Below, in pieces: positions 7,271 through 16,018 of a DNA stretch of 64,000 nucleotides; within the stretch, counting starts at the first letter, position 1, and every line of letters begins with the position of its first letter. The translations under genes and the position numbers were made by a program. The DNA comes from Saccharothrix espanaensis DSM 44229 (GTDB lineage Bacteria > Actinomycetota > Actinomycetes > Mycobacteriales > Pseudonocardiaceae), in contig NC_019673.1 of NCBI RefSeq assembly GCF_000328705.1, positions 4,712,001 to 4,776,000 on the forward strand, written 5' to 3'. The notes under the pieces were generated by a model, which saw nothing but the letters and a program-made list of their open reading frames with translations, was not told the DNA's origin and did not search any database.

Positions 7271-9235
7271 GTGCCGCACGACGACCGCCACCAGGCCGAG
7301 ATCGCCCACGAGCAGTCCTACCTGGACCTGCTCCACGAACACCTGGACCTGCTGCGGGCCCGGGACCCGGCCGACCGCGACCGCCTGGACGCCGTCGGGC
7401 ACGGCCTGTGCTTCGGCCGCCTGGACGGTCCGGGCGGCACCCTGTACATCGGCCGGATCGGCCTGTTCGACGGTGACGACCCGCTGCTGGTCGACTGGCG
7501 CGCCCCGGCCGCCCGGCCGTTCTACACCGCGACCGCCGCCGCGCCCGAGGGCGTGCGCCGACGCCGCCGCATCACCACCCGGGGCCGCACGGTCGTGGCG
7601 GTGGACGACGAGCTGCTCGACGGGCTCGACGGGGACGGCCTGGCCGGGGACGCCGCGCTGCTCGCCGCCGTCACGGCCGGGCGCGGCGAGCGGATGGCCG
7701 ACATCGTCACGACCCTGCGCGCCGAGCAGGACCGGATCGTGCGCAGCGAGCACCCCGGCGTCCTGGTCGTGGAAGGCGGGCCCGGCACCGGCAAGACCGC
7801 GGTCGCGCTGCACCGGGTCGCCTACCTGCTCTACCGGCACCGCCACCTGCTCGCGCGCGGCGTGCTCGTGGTCGGGCCGAGCCCGGTGTTCCTCGACTAC
7901 ATCGGCCAGGTCCTGCCCGGACTGGGCGAGGACCACGTGGTCACCGCGACCGTGGCCGACCTCGTGCCGGGTGTCGTGCCCGTCCCGGACGAATCGGCCG
8001 AGGACGCTGAGGCCAAGGGCGACGCGCGGGTGACGGACCTGCTCGCGGCGGCGGTCCGGGACCGGGTGACGATCCCGGACGGGTCGTGCGAGGTCCGGTT
8101 CGAGGGGCACGTCGTGCGGCTCGGGGCGGCGCGGGTGCGGCAGGCGGCCGACCGGGCGTGGCGGTCCGGGCTGCCGCACAACCAGGCCCGGCTGGTGTTC
8201 GAGCGCGAGGTGGTCGAGGCGCTGGCGCGCCTGCTCGCCGAGCGGATGGAGCACGTGCTGCTGACCGACTCGGGCGAGGCGCTCGACGGCGGCGCGGCGG
8301 ACGGCTCGCTGAGCGCGGCGGACCTGCGCGCGCTGGCCGCCGCCGGGGTGGTGGTCGACCCGGACGACACCGGGCCGCGGCCGCTGCTGTCCGAGGACGA
8401 CCTGGCCGACCTGCGGGCGGGGCTGCTCGCCGACCGGGGCGTCCGGGCGCTGGTCGCGGCCTGGTGGCCGGTGCTGACCCCGGAGGAGGTGGTGGGCGGG
8501 CTGTTCCCGCCGCGACGCGGGTGGACCTTGTCGGACGTGCCGCTGCTCGACGAGGCGGCGGCCCTGCTCGGCACCGGCCGGCGGGACGGTGGTGGCACGG
8601 TCGCCGAGCGCGCGGCGGCGGACCGGACGTGGACCTACGGGCACGTGGTCGTGGACGAGGCGCAGGAGCTCTCGGCCATGGCGTGGCGGATGGTGATGCG
8701 CCGCTGCCCGTCCCGGTCGATGACCGTGGTGGGCGACCTGGCGCAGACCGGCTCGCCCGCCGGGGCCACGTCGTGGGCGGACGTGCTGGGGCCGCACGTC
8801 GGCGACCGGTGGCGGTGCGAGCGGTTGACCGTGAACTACCGGACACCCGCCGAGATGATGGCCGCGGCGGCGGCCGTCCTGCCCGGGATCACGCCGCCCA
8901 CGTCGGTCCGCTCGGCGCCGACGCCGCCGTGGCGGGTGCGCGCCGACGACGTGCCGGCGGCCGTCGCGGAACTCGTCGCCCGGCAGGAGGGCCGGATCGC
9001 GGTGATCGCGCCGGAGCCGCTCGACGTGCCCGCCCCCGTGTTCACCCCGACCGAGGCCAAGGGTTTGGAGTTCGACGTGGTGATCGTGGTGGACCCGGCC
9101 CGCGTCCTGGCCGCGCCGCGCGGCCGCAACGACCTGTACGTGGCGATGACCAGGGCAACCCGCCTGCTGGTGGTCGTCCACCCCGGGCCGCCGCCCGCCG
9201 AGATCGCCGCGCTCCCGCTCGCCCCCGGGCGGTGA
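7271..9235 (+). CDS. HelD/HelR-like RNA polymerase-recycling ATPase
   Basis: A 654-residue UvrD-like superfamily 1 ATPase of the actinobacterial HelD class, which pries stalled RNA polymerase off DNA and in some cases (HelR) displaces rifamycins. HelD hallmarks are CFGRLDG, YIGRIGLFD, LLVDWRAPAARPFY and RRRRITTRGR. Walker A is GGPGTGKT (169-176), Walker B VVVDEAQEL, then VVGDLAQTG, VNYRTPAEM and the final VAMTRATRLL. The N-terminal coiled-coil arm before CFGRLD is only about 45 residues, clearly shorter than usual. GTG 7271 starts the conserved part. No rifamycin-associated element is recognisable upstream. Confidence 0.88.
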   Translation: MPHDDRHQAEIAHEQSYLDLLHEHLDLLRARDPADRDRLDAVGHGLCFGRLDGPGGTLYIGRIGLFDGDDPLLVDWRAPAARPFYTATAAAPEGVRRRRRITTRGRTVVAVDDELLDGLDGDGLAGDAALLAAVTAGRGERMADIVTTLRAEQDRIVRSEHPGVLVVEGGPGTGKTAVALHRVAYLLYRHRHLLARGVLVVGPSPVFLDYIGQVLPGLGEDHVVTATVADLVPGVVPVPDESAEDAEAKGDARVTDLLAAAVRDRVTIPDGSCEVRFEGHVVRLGAARVRQAADRAWRSGLPHNQARLVFEREVVEALARLLAERMEHVLLTDSGEALDGGAADGSLSAADLRALAAAGVVVDPDDTGPRPLLSEDDLADLRAGLLADRGVRALVAAWWPVLTPEEVVGGLFPPRRGWTLSDVPLLDEAAALLGTGRRDGGGTVAERAAADRTWTYGHVVVDEAQELSAMAWRMVMRRCPSRSMTVVGDLAQTGSPAGATSWADVLGPHVGDRWRCERLTVNYRTPAEMMAAAAAVLPGITPPTSVRSAPTPPWRVRADDVPAAVAELVARQEGRIAVIAPEPLDVPAPVFTPTEAKGLEFDVVIVVDPARVLAAPRGRNDLYVAMTRATRLLVVVHPGPPPAEIAALPLAPGR

Positions 9236-9392
9236 CCGGCCCGGCCGGCCGTTGTCCTTCTCAGCCGTTGTCCTTCCGCAGCAGCGGCCGGCTCACCTCG
9301 GCGAACCGTGCCAGGACCGTCCGGTCGCGCCGAGCGCGCCGACCGCGCCACGCCGTTGCTTCACCACGTGGGCCATCTCTGCGGCAGGATGG

Positions 9393-9785
9393 TCAGCCGC
9401 GCGGCGGTGCCACCACGGTCCCCCGGGCCCGGGTGACGACGACCGGCGGGTCCAGCACGTCGGCGGCGGACGGTCCGCGGTCCGGGGCGGAGCGGCACAC
9501 CACGCGGGCCTCGAAGTCGATCTCGCGGGACCGGGTGCCGACCCGGACCAGGGTCGCGGTCGCCTCGATCACGTCACCGGCCTGGATCGGGGCGGTGAAC
9601 TCGACGGTCGAGTAGCCCGCGAACAGGCCCTCGTCGGCGTCGGTGCGGATGAGCAGCTCGGTGGCCACGTCGCCGAACAGGCCGAGCCCGTACGCGCCGT
9701 CGACCAGGTTGCCGCCGTAGTGCGCGTGCGAGTGCGGCACGTAGCGGCGGTGGGTGACGCTGAACCCCACGGTCGGACCGGTCAC
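9393..9785 (-). CDS. kal: 3-aminobutyryl-CoA ammonia-lyase
   Basis: A 130-residue hotdog-fold protein, last gene of the kdd operon. Kal removes ammonia from 3-aminobutyryl-CoA to give crotonyl-CoA at the end of the beta-lysine route. Typical segments: [35 protein letters not shown] and [15 protein letters not shown]. The GTG start overlaps the kamE stop as GTGA, implying translational coupling. The assignment rests on the hotdog sequence plus its position after kamDE; alone it could only be called a hotdog protein. Confidence 0.87.
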   Translation of the reverse strand: MTGPTVGFSVTHRRYVPHSHAHYGGNLVDGAYGLGLFGDVATELLIRTDADEGLFAGYSTVEFTAPIQAGDVIEATATLVRVGTRSREIDFEARVVCRSAPDRGPSAADVLDPPVVVTRARGTVVAPPRG

Positions 9786-10534
9786 ACTGTCACTTCCTTC
9801 TTGGTCTGCACGGCGTGCACCAGGTAACTCGCCACCTCGCCGGGCGTCGTGCCGCGGCTGAACACGCGGTCCACGCCCAGCTCCCCCGCCATCAGCGGGT
9901 CGAACCTCGGGCCGCCCGCGATCAGCAGCGGCCGGCGCGCGCCCATCGCCTCGCGGAACGCCGCCGACATCTCCTGGGTGTTGAGGATGTGCGCGTCGCG
10001 CTGGGTCACCACCTGCGACACCAGCACCGCGTCGGCCTTCTCGCTGCGGGCCCGGCGCACCAGCTCCGGCACCGAGACCTGCGCGCCCAGGTTCACCACC
10101 TTCAGCTCCCGGTAGTACTCCAGGCCCTTCTCGCCGGCGAACCCCTTGATGTTGAGGATCGCGTCGATGCCGACCGTGTGCGCGTCGGTGCCGATGCACC
10201 CGCCGACCACGACCAGCTTGCGGCGCAACAGCTTCTTCACGGTCGTGTTCACCTCGGACGGCGACAGCAGCGGGTACTCCCGCTCGATCACGCGCACCTC
10301 GTCGAGGTCCACGACGTGCTTGACCGACCCGTAGACGACGAAGAACGTGAAGTCCGCGCCGATCGGGTGCGAGTGCACGACCATGGCCGGGTCGATGCCC
10401 ATCTTGTTCGCCAGCTGCTGCGCCGCGCCGTCGGCCTTGGGCCCGAACGGCACCGGGAGGGTGAACGACGTCTGCACCATCCCGTCGCCGGTGGTGTCGC
10501 CGTACGGCCGGACGTGGCGCTTGCCCTCGGTCAC
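9782..10534 (-). CDS. kamE: D-lysine/beta-lysine 5,6-aminomutase beta subunit
   Basis: A 250-residue subunit binding both adenosylcobalamin and PLP. In [17 protein letters not shown] the B12-ligating His is His119, and Lys130, exactly 11 residues on, matches the His133/Lys144 pair of the Clostridium sticklandii enzyme, so both cofactor contacts are kept. The N-terminal dimerisation domain ([11 protein letters not shown]) and the Rossmann part ([17 protein letters not shown]) are intact. GTG 10534 overlaps the kamD stop as GTGA. With KamD it should shift the terminal amino group of beta-lysine to make 3,5-diaminohexanoate. Confidence 0.94.
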   Translation of the reverse strand: MTEGKRHVRPYGDTTGDGMVQTSFTLPVPFGPKADGAAQQLANKMGIDPAMVVHSHPIGADFTFFVVYGSVKHVVDLDEVRVIEREYPLLSPSEVNTTVKKLLRRKLVVVGGCIGTDAHTVGIDAILNIKGFAGEKGLEYYRELKVVNLGAQVSVPELVRRARSEKADAVLVSQVVTQRDAHILNTQEMSAAFREAMGARRPLLIAGGPRFDPLMAGELGVDRVFSRGTTPGEVASYLVHAVQTKKEVTV

Positions 10535-12096
10535 GGTGCCTCCAGCAGTTCCGCGGCCGGGTTGCAGTAGCCCTCGGCCTTCGCCACCACGCCGTCCGCG
10601 CCCTTGCCGGCGTGCGCGGGGCGTTTCATCAGCCCGAACGTGCCGTCCGCGATCGCCTCGAGCAGCCCGTCGGCGACGATCCGCTCCAGCAGGTCGACGG
10701 CCTCGCCGAGCACCTGGTGGGCGCGTTTGACGATCAGCCCGTCCGGGGCCGGCCGGAAGTCCTCGCGCAGGCTGCCCGCCGCGTCGAGCACGTACCGGAC
10801 GTTGGCCAGCGCCAGGTCCCGGTCGGACAGGAACGGGGTCACCACGGCCTCGGTCATCATGCCCACCAGCAGGATGGACTGGCCGGTGAGCACGCCCGCC
10901 AGGTTGAAGAACCCGTCGAGCAGGTAGCCGTTGAACACGTCGCCGGTCATGTGCTTGGTCGGCGGCATCCACTTCAGCGGCGCGTCCGGGAACAGCTCGC
11001 GGGCCAGCAGCGCGTGCGCCAGCTCCAGCCGGAACGACTCGGGCACCTTCGGGTTGATCTCGAACGCGTGCCCGAGGCCCAGCAGCCGGTCGGGCAGCCC
11101 GGCCTCGTGCGCGAAGTGCTCGTTGAGCAGCTGCGAGACGGTGACGGTGTGCGCGGCGTCCACGGCGTCGGCGGTGGTGAGGTAGTTGTCCTCGCCGGTG
11201 TTGATGATGATCCCGGCGCGGGCGTGCACCTGGCGGGAGAACCGCTGGTCCACGAACGTGCGGATCGGGTTGATGTCGCGGAACAGGATCCCGTACATCG
11301 AGTCGTTGAGCATCATGTCCAGGCGCTGCAGGCCCGCCAGGACCGCGATCTCGGGCATGCACAGGCCCGACGCGTAGTTGGTCAGCCGCACGTAGCGGCC
11401 GACCTCCTTGGACACCTCGTCCAGCGCGGCCCGCATGATCCGGAAGTTCTCCTGCGTGGCGTAGGTGCCCGCGAACCCGTGGTGGGTCGCGCCTTCGGGT
11501 ACGTAGTCCAGCAGCGACTGCCCGGTGGAGCGGATCACCGCGATGACGTCCGCGCCCGCGCGGGCCGCGTTCTGCGCCTGGACCACGTCCTCGTCGATGT
11601 CGCCGGTCGCGACGATCAGGTAGATCCACGGTCGTTGCGCGGGGTCGCCGAGCCGGGCCACGAGCTTGTCGCGCTGGAGCCGGTTGCGGTCCACCGTGCG
11701 CAGCCCCCTGGTGACGGCCGTGCGGGCGTGCTTCTCGGCGCGGGCCCGGTCCTTGCCGGTCGGGACCGCGTACTGGACCTGGCCGGCGGCGGTGGCCTCG
11801 GCCAGTTCGGTGAGCGAGCCGAGGTCGTGCTCCTTGAGGGCGTGGAACGCGGGCAGCACCACGCCGTGCTCCAGCCCGCAGTGCTCGCGGACGGTGTCGA
11901 CGACCCGGTTGACCCACGGCACGTCACCGGCGCGGTGCGTGGAGTCCGCGCCGGTGATGCCGGCCAACCGCAGCGTCGCGCGCTCGACCGCGACCGTCGT
12001 GTGCGCCTTCGCGATGGCCACCACGGGCTCGGCGGCCTTCGCGGCCAGCCTGCGCGCCGTGGCGACCACTGTCGGGTCGAGGTCGAGCAACGCCAT
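10531..12096 (-). CDS. kamD: D-lysine/beta-lysine 5,6-aminomutase alpha subunit
   Basis: A 521-residue TIM-barrel subunit of the adenosylcobalamin aminomutase. Recognisable stretches include [67 protein letters not shown] and [18 protein letters not shown]. Length is as in clostridial KamD. ATG 12096 is preceded by AGGGAG at good spacing; the frame also has a GTG six bases earlier, but it lies within that Shine-Dalgarno. It follows the amidohydrolase gene by 18 bp and runs into kamE with a 4-bp overlap. Confidence 0.94.
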   Translation of the reverse strand: MALLDLDPTVVATARRLAAKAAEPVVAIAKAHTTVAVERATLRLAGITGADSTHRAGDVPWVNRVVDTVREHCGLEHGVVLPAFHALKEHDLGSLTELAEATAAGQVQYAVPTGKDRARAEKHARTAVTRGLRTVDRNRLQRDKLVARLGDPAQRPWIYLIVATGDIDEDVVQAQNAARAGADVIAVIRSTGQSLLDYVPEGATHHGFAGTYATQENFRIMRAALDEVSKEVGRYVRLTNYASGLCMPEIAVLAGLQRLDMMLNDSMYGILFRDINPIRTFVDQRFSRQVHARAGIIINTGEDNYLTTADAVDAAHTVTVSQLLNEHFAHEAGLPDRLLGLGHAFEINPKVPESFRLELAHALLARELFPDAPLKWMPPTKHMTGDVFNGYLLDGFFNLAGVLTGQSILLVGMMTEAVVTPFLSDRDLALANVRYVLDAAGSLREDFRPAPDGLIVKRAHQVLGEAVDLLERIVADGLLEAIADGTFGLMKRPAHAGKGADGVVAKAEGYCNPAAELLEAP

Positions 12097-12114
12097 CGTC
12101 ACTCCCTTTCGCGG

Positions 12115-13704
12115 TTATCGGTCCCGGGCCGGCGGGGCGTCCCGGTCGAAGATCGTCCGGCCGCGCAGCACGGTGCGCCGGCACGTGGGCGGCTCGTCCA
12201 GCGACGGCAGGCCCGGCACGCCCGAGCGGGGGTCGGTCGACCAGCGCTGGACGCGTGAGTCCGGGGTGCTGACCTCCAGTTCTCCGGCCTCCCACACCGC
12301 GTACGTGGCGGGCGCGCCCGGCTGCAACGTGCCGGTGATCCCGTCGTCCACGCCGGCCGCGCGCCACCCGCCTCGGGTGTGGGCGGTGAAAGCGGCGCGC
12401 GGCGAGATGCCGAACCCGTCGGTGCGGTGGTGCACGGCGGCGCGGATCGCGGCCCACGGGTCCACGACCGTCACCGGGGCGTCCGAGCCGAGCGCGAGGA
12501 CCAGGCCGGCGCTCGCCAACTGCGAGAACGGGTTGAGCGCCGTTCCCCGCTGCACACCCAGCCGCTGGACGTACATGCCGGACGGGCCGCCCCACTCGTG
12601 GTCGAACAGCGGCTGCACGGACGCGACCACGCCCCACGAGCCGAGTTTCGCGGCCTGTGCGGCGTTGATCATCTCGACGTGTTCCAAGCGGTGCCTGCGC
12701 GCGGCCAGCGCGGGTACGCCGACCACGGCGGCGGCCTTCTCGAAGCCTTCGACCACGGCGTCCACGGCGGCGTCGCCGATGACGTGGAAACCGCCCTGGA
12801 GACCGGCTTCCGTGCACGCCACGAGGTGCGCGGCGATCTCGTCGGCCGTCAGGTACAGCGCGCCCGTGGTGTCGGCGTCGGCGTAAGGCGCGCACAACGC
12901 GGCCGTGCGCGAACCCAGCGCGCCGTCCACGAACAGGTCGCCGGCCAGACCGCGCACGGGCAGGTCGACGGGCTCCAGCGAACCCCAGTACCCGACCACG
13001 TCCGGGCCGTCGGTCCGGGCGAGCAGGTCGGCGAGGTCCTCGACGCTGGAGATGTCCGGCCCGGCGCACTCGTGCACCGACGCGATCCCGCGCGACGCCG
13101 CGTGCGCCAGGAACGCCTCCTGCGCGGCCCGGCGCCGCTCCACCGGGATGGCGTCCTTGGCCGCGCCCCGCACGTGGTGGTGCGACGCGCGCGACAGCGG
13201 GCCGTCGGGCGTCCAGCCGTCGGCGTCACGTGCGGCGGGCGCGAGGTCGACCAGCGCGGAGGACGCCAGCGCCGAGTGCACGTCGATCCGCGACAGGTAG
13301 ACCACCGCGCCGCGCGCCGCGTCGTCCAGTTCGGCGCGGGTCGGCGGCCGGTTCTCCGGCCAGCGGGTCTCGTCCCAGCCGTGGCCCCAGATCAGCGGGC
13401 CGTCGGCGGCGCGGACGGCGTCGAGCAGTTCGGTCAGCGAACCGCACCGGGTCAGGTCCAGCCCGGTCAGCAGGAGGCCGGCGGAGGTGGCGTGCACGTG
13501 CGCGTCCACGAACGCCGGCGCGACCCACGCGCCCGCCAGGTCCACGACCTCGGCGTCGGGGTGCAGCGCGCGGCCCACGGAGTCCTGGCCCAGCCACACC
13601 ACGGTGCCGTCGGTGACCGCCATCGCGGTGGCGTCCGACGAGGTCGGGGAGTGGATCCGGCCCCCGACGAGGAGGGTGGTGGCAGCGGCGTTCACAGTAG
13701 TCAC
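12115..13704 (-). CDS. Amidohydrolase (YtcJ-like, Amidohydro_3) inside the kam operon
   Basis: A 529-residue metal-dependent hydrolase with a TIM-barrel core. Metal ligands: DAHVHA in the first strand, the later HVIGD region, HRLEHVE, and the Asp in LGSDAPVTVVDP. A YtcJ-type GHGWDETRWPENRPP segment is present. Members act on amide, formamide or cyclic ureide substrates, and the substrate here is unknown. The GTG start overlaps the kdd stop as GTGA, so it is truly embedded in the lysine operon. It is not a usual member of clostridial kam clusters and occupies the slot where Kce might be expected, though it is unrelated to Kce. Confidence 0.88.
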   Translation of the reverse strand: MTTVNAAATTLLVGGRIHSPTSSDATAMAVTDGTVVWLGQDSVGRALHPDAEVVDLAGAWVAPAFVDAHVHATSAGLLLTGLDLTRCGSLTELLDAVRAADGPLIWGHGWDETRWPENRPPTRAELDDAARGAVVYLSRIDVHSALASSALVDLAPAARDADGWTPDGPLSRASHHHVRGAAKDAIPVERRRAAQEAFLAHAASRGIASVHECAGPDISSVEDLADLLARTDGPDVVGYWGSLEPVDLPVRGLAGDLFVDGALGSRTAALCAPYADADTTGALYLTADEIAAHLVACTEAGLQGGFHVIGDAAVDAVVEGFEKAAAVVGVPALAARRHRLEHVEMINAAQAAKLGSWGVVASVQPLFDHEWGGPSGMYVQRLGVQRGTALNPFSQLASAGLVLALGSDAPVTVVDPWAAIRAAVHHRTDGFGISPRAAFTAHTRGGWRAAGVDDGITGTLQPGAPATYAVWEAGELEVSTPDSRVQRWSTDPRSGVPGLPSLDEPPTCRRTVLRGRTIFDRDAPPARDR

Positions 13705-14714
13705 GCCTGAGCAGTCTGCCGGTGTTCGAACAGCGCCCGCACGGCAGGTTCGGCCCGGACCAGGTCCAGCGCGAACGCCGCGTGACCTGGCACATAGCCG
13801 TTGCCGACGAGCATCTCCACGTCCGCCGCGAGCCCCTCGGCCCCCAGGGCGGCGGCGGAGAACGACGTGGCCATCGAGAAGAACACGACCACCCCGCCGT
13901 TCGCGGTGGCCAGGATCGCGCCGTGCTCGCACCCCGGCACGTCGACGCACACGACGGTCACGTCCACGGGCGTCCCGACCGCCTCCAGCACCGCGACCGG
14001 GTCGCGCGCGTCGGCCACCACGACCGCGTCGGCCAGGCCCGACGCGCGGACCAGGCCGGCTTCGGCCTCGGTCGGCACCAGCGCCACCAGCCGGGAAGCA
14101 CCGGCCCGGCGCGCGGCGACCAGCGACAGCGACCCGGACTTGCCGCCACCGCCGAGCACGAGCACGGACTCCGCCGCCCGCCGGCGCACCACCCGGTCGG
14201 TGAGGGCGGGCGCGCCGCACACGTCGAGCACCGACAGGGCGAGTTCGTCGGACAGGTCGTCGGGCAGCACCGCGGCGATGGACCGGCCGAACAGCACGGC
14301 CGTGCCCGCGCACGGGACCTGCTCGGTGGTGCCGTCCCAGCCGGCCAGGTCGTCGGTGATGCGCAGCGGCGTGAGGGTGAGCGAGACCAGGGTGGCGATC
14401 CGGTCGCCGGCCTTGAGCCCCAGCGGCGAGCGGGGGCCGGCGGCGCGGACGGTGCCCAGCAGCATCCCGCCCGACCCGGTGACCGGGTTCTGCATCTTGC
14501 CGCGCTCGGCCACGATCTCCAGCACCGCCCGCCGCACGTCCGCTCCGTGCTGCTCGCGGAGCTGCCGGAACGACGCCGCGTCGAGGTTGAGCCGCTCGAC
14601 GTCGACCAGGACCTCGTCCGCGCCGCACTCCGGTGTCGCGTCGAGCCGCCACGCCTGCTGCGGCAGCACGCCGACGGGCTCGACGACTCGGTGCAGACCG
14701 TACGGCGAGGTCAT
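13701..14714 (-). CDS. kdd: L-erythro-3,5-diaminohexanoate dehydrogenase
   Basis: A 337-residue zinc-less MDR-like dehydrogenase that deaminates 3,5-diaminohexanoate with NAD+ to 3-keto-5-aminohexanoate. Family features: HRVVEPVGVLPQQAWRLD at the N-terminus, NPVTGSGGMLLGTV, LDVCGAPALTDRVV, the nucleotide-binding VLVLGGGGKSGSLSL, and NGGVVVFFSMATSFSAAALG. It is the first gene of the operon. A motif nearly identical to one ahead of kamA lies 30-44 bp before its ATG. Confidence 0.93.
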   Translation of the reverse strand: MTSPYGLHRVVEPVGVLPQQAWRLDATPECGADEVLVDVERLNLDAASFRQLREQHGADVRRAVLEIVAERGKMQNPVTGSGGMLLGTVRAAGPRSPLGLKAGDRIATLVSLTLTPLRITDDLAGWDGTTEQVPCAGTAVLFGRSIAAVLPDDLSDELALSVLDVCGAPALTDRVVRRRAAESVLVLGGGGKSGSLSLVAARRAGASRLVALVPTEAEAGLVRASGLADAVVVADARDPVAVLEAVGTPVDVTVVCVDVPGCEHGAILATANGGVVVFFSMATSFSAAALGAEGLAADVEMLVGNGYVPGHAAFALDLVRAEPAVRALFEHRQTAQA

Positions 14715-14743
14715 GGAAATCCTTCGGTCGAGAGCGGCACGAC

Positions 14744-14758
14744 CAGGATATCTTCACG
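14744..14758. promoter_or_regulatory. Shared kdd/kamA upstream motif, kdd copy
   Basis: CAGGATATCTTCACG (plus strand), 30-44 bp before the kdd start. The copy before kamA at 23326-23340 reads CAGCATATCTTCACG: 14 of 15 bases are equal. Possible operator of a common regulator; the similarity is observed, the function inferred. Confidence 0.45.
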
Positions 14759-14771
14759 TGGAACATCAAGT

Positions 14772-14779
14772 TTGCGCAA
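14772..14779. promoter_or_regulatory. TTGCGCAA palindrome upstream of kdd
   Basis: An 8-bp perfect palindrome in the kdd promoter region. The same octamer recurs at 15961-15968, in the control region of the neighbouring WhiJ-like regulator. Candidate binding site for that regulator; low certainty. Confidence 0.3.
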
Positions 14780-14798
14780 GTATTGGGACGGATGTGGG

Positions 14799-14858
14799 CC
14801 GGCCACCGGGCGCGGACGAGCCCGCACGGAGCGAGCACTTCCGACACCCGGTGGCCGG
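14799..14858. repeat. Long-loop inverted repeat between DUF397 gene and kdd
   Basis: Perfect 12-bp arms (CCGGCCACCGGG and its complement) separated by 36 nt. It lies just past the end of the DUF397 gene and upstream of kdd, so it may terminate the regulator transcript before kdd. No U-tract follows. Confidence 0.45.
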
Positions 14859-14880
14859 GGCACGAGAGCCCGACGACCGC

Positions 14881-15048
14881 TCAGCGAGCCGCCGACACGA
14901 ATCGCCGCAGAGCCGCCGAACCGCCGAACCGCAACGCGGGCCCGTGAGGCTGCTTGGAATCCCGGACCGCGCTCAAGTCGCCACGCACTTCCACGCAATT
15001 CCCGTTCGGACCGGATCTACTGGACTTGCGCCACCGAGGTGGGTTCAC
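14881..15048 (-). CDS. DUF397 protein, partner of the DUF5753 regulator
   Basis: A 55-residue protein read in full from GTG 15048 to TGA. It opens VNPPRWRKSSRSGPNGNCVE, contains VRDSKQPHGPALRF and ends FVSAAR, which is the standard DUF397 pattern (W-RKSS-S, NCVEV, VRDSK-P-GP-L-F). In Streptomyces these small proteins are encoded beside WhiJ-like DUF5753 regulators and modulate them. The Shine-Dalgarno AGGAAGGGA precedes the start, which lies 31 bp inside the end of the DUF5753 gene. Being short and GTG-initiated, it is easily missed. Confidence 0.9.
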   Translation of the reverse strand: MNPPRWRKSSRSGPNGNCVEVRGDLSAVRDSKQPHGPALRFGGSAALRRFVSAAR

Positions 15049-15895
15049 CCGTTCCCTTCCTCTCCTCCGCGTGCCGGGCGATGAGTCCGGCCGTCTCGTC
15101 GGCGCTCATGGACACCTCCGCGAGCCGCTCGACCGCGACCTGGAACCCTTCGACATCGGCCTTCTCCTGGGCGAAGACCATGCTCACCCGGTTCTCCAAC
15201 TGGATGATCGTCTCGCCCTCGCCCACGGTGAGCAATGAGAACGGGCCGGCCATCGAGTCGTTCCAGCCCTCGTCGAGCCGGAAGGCGCGCAGCTCGACGT
15301 TGGGCAGTTCGGCCATCTTGAGCAGGTGGGCGAGCTGTTCGGCGTGGTCGGCCGGGTCGCCGAACCGCTGGCGGAAGACGTGTTCGGCGACGTAGGCGGT
15401 GTAGCGGACCGGGCGCGCCCTGGTGAGGATGTCGCGGCGGCCCATGCGCAGCGCCACGCGCGGCTCGATCTCGGGTTCCGGGACGGCGCCGCCGCGCATG
15501 ATCGCGCGGGCGTAGCCGTTGACCTGGAGCAGGCCCGGCACGACGAGCGGGCTGACGTCGACGATGCCGGTGGCCAGTTGCTCGATCTGGATCAGGGCGT
15601 CGAGCTGTGCGCGCTGTTCGGGGAGGCTGACCGCGACCCACGTGGAGCCGGTGGCGGGTTCGTCGCGGGCCAGGTCGAGGATTTCCTCGCGGTCCACGCC
15701 GTGCACGCCTATCGCGTCGAGGATGGCGGTGACCGCCTCCTCGCTCGGCGGGCGCTCGCCGGACTCGTGCCGGGTCATCGTGCCGGGGTGGATCCCGGTC
15801 CTCTGGCACACCACCCGTTGGGTCAGGCCGGCCGCTTCGCGAGCCGCGCGGATCTTCGCGCCGAGCGCCATGGCTTTCGCCGTGCTGCGGATCAT
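15017..15895 (-). CDS. WhiJ-like helix-turn-helix regulator (XRE + DUF5753)
   Basis: A 292-residue regulator. An XRE helix-turn-helix occupies residues about 9-65 (LGAKIRAAREAAGLTQRVVC and HPGTMTRHESGERPPSEEAV). The DUF5753 ligand-like domain follows (VPGLLQVNGYARAIMRG, VRYTAYVAEHVFRQRFGD, PFSLLTVGEGETIIQLENR). It forms an operon with DUF397 and is divergent from a small unknown gene. It lies right behind kdd, so control of the kam operon is possible. ATG 15895 is used; ATG 15871 is an alternative. Confidence 0.9.
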   Translation of the reverse strand: MIRSTAKAMALGAKIRAAREAAGLTQRVVCQRTGIHPGTMTRHESGERPPSEEAVTAILDAIGVHGVDREEILDLARDEPATGSTWVAVSLPEQRAQLDALIQIEQLATGIVDVSPLVVPGLLQVNGYARAIMRGGAVPEPEIEPRVALRMGRRDILTRARPVRYTAYVAEHVFRQRFGDPADHAEQLAHLLKMAELPNVELRAFRLDEGWNDSMAGPFSLLTVGEGETIIQLENRVSMVFAQEKADVEGFQVAVERLAEVSMSADETAGLIARHAEERKGTGEPTSVAQVQ

Positions 15896-15962
15896 GCGGC
15901 CCAGCTTAGGGATGGCAAACGGGCCTCCTGGTACACCTGATCGAGGTATTGACACGTCCGTT

Positions 15963-15995
15963 GCGCAAACCGGACACTGGTCGCGCAAACCGGAC
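15963..15995. repeat. Tandem 13-bp direct repeats in the divergent promoter region
   Basis: GCGCAAACCGGAC occurs at 15963-15975 and again at 15983-15995, 20 bp apart (two helix turns), between the WhiJ-like regulator and the gene at 16019. The spacing suggests an operator bound on one face. TTGACA at 15949-15954 is just upstream and could be a -35 element. Confidence 0.5.
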
Positions 15996-16018
15996 GTCAC
16001 CACCGGAGGATACCGCTC

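Noticed and set aside
6560..9181. Long minus-strand frame covering the HelD-like gene
   Set aside because: Antisense shadow; Walker motifs are in the plus-strand gene.
9248..9276. GCCGTTGTCCTTC repeated twice between the HelD-like gene and kal
   Set aside because: Only two copies with no dyad or known function; noted but not called a feature.
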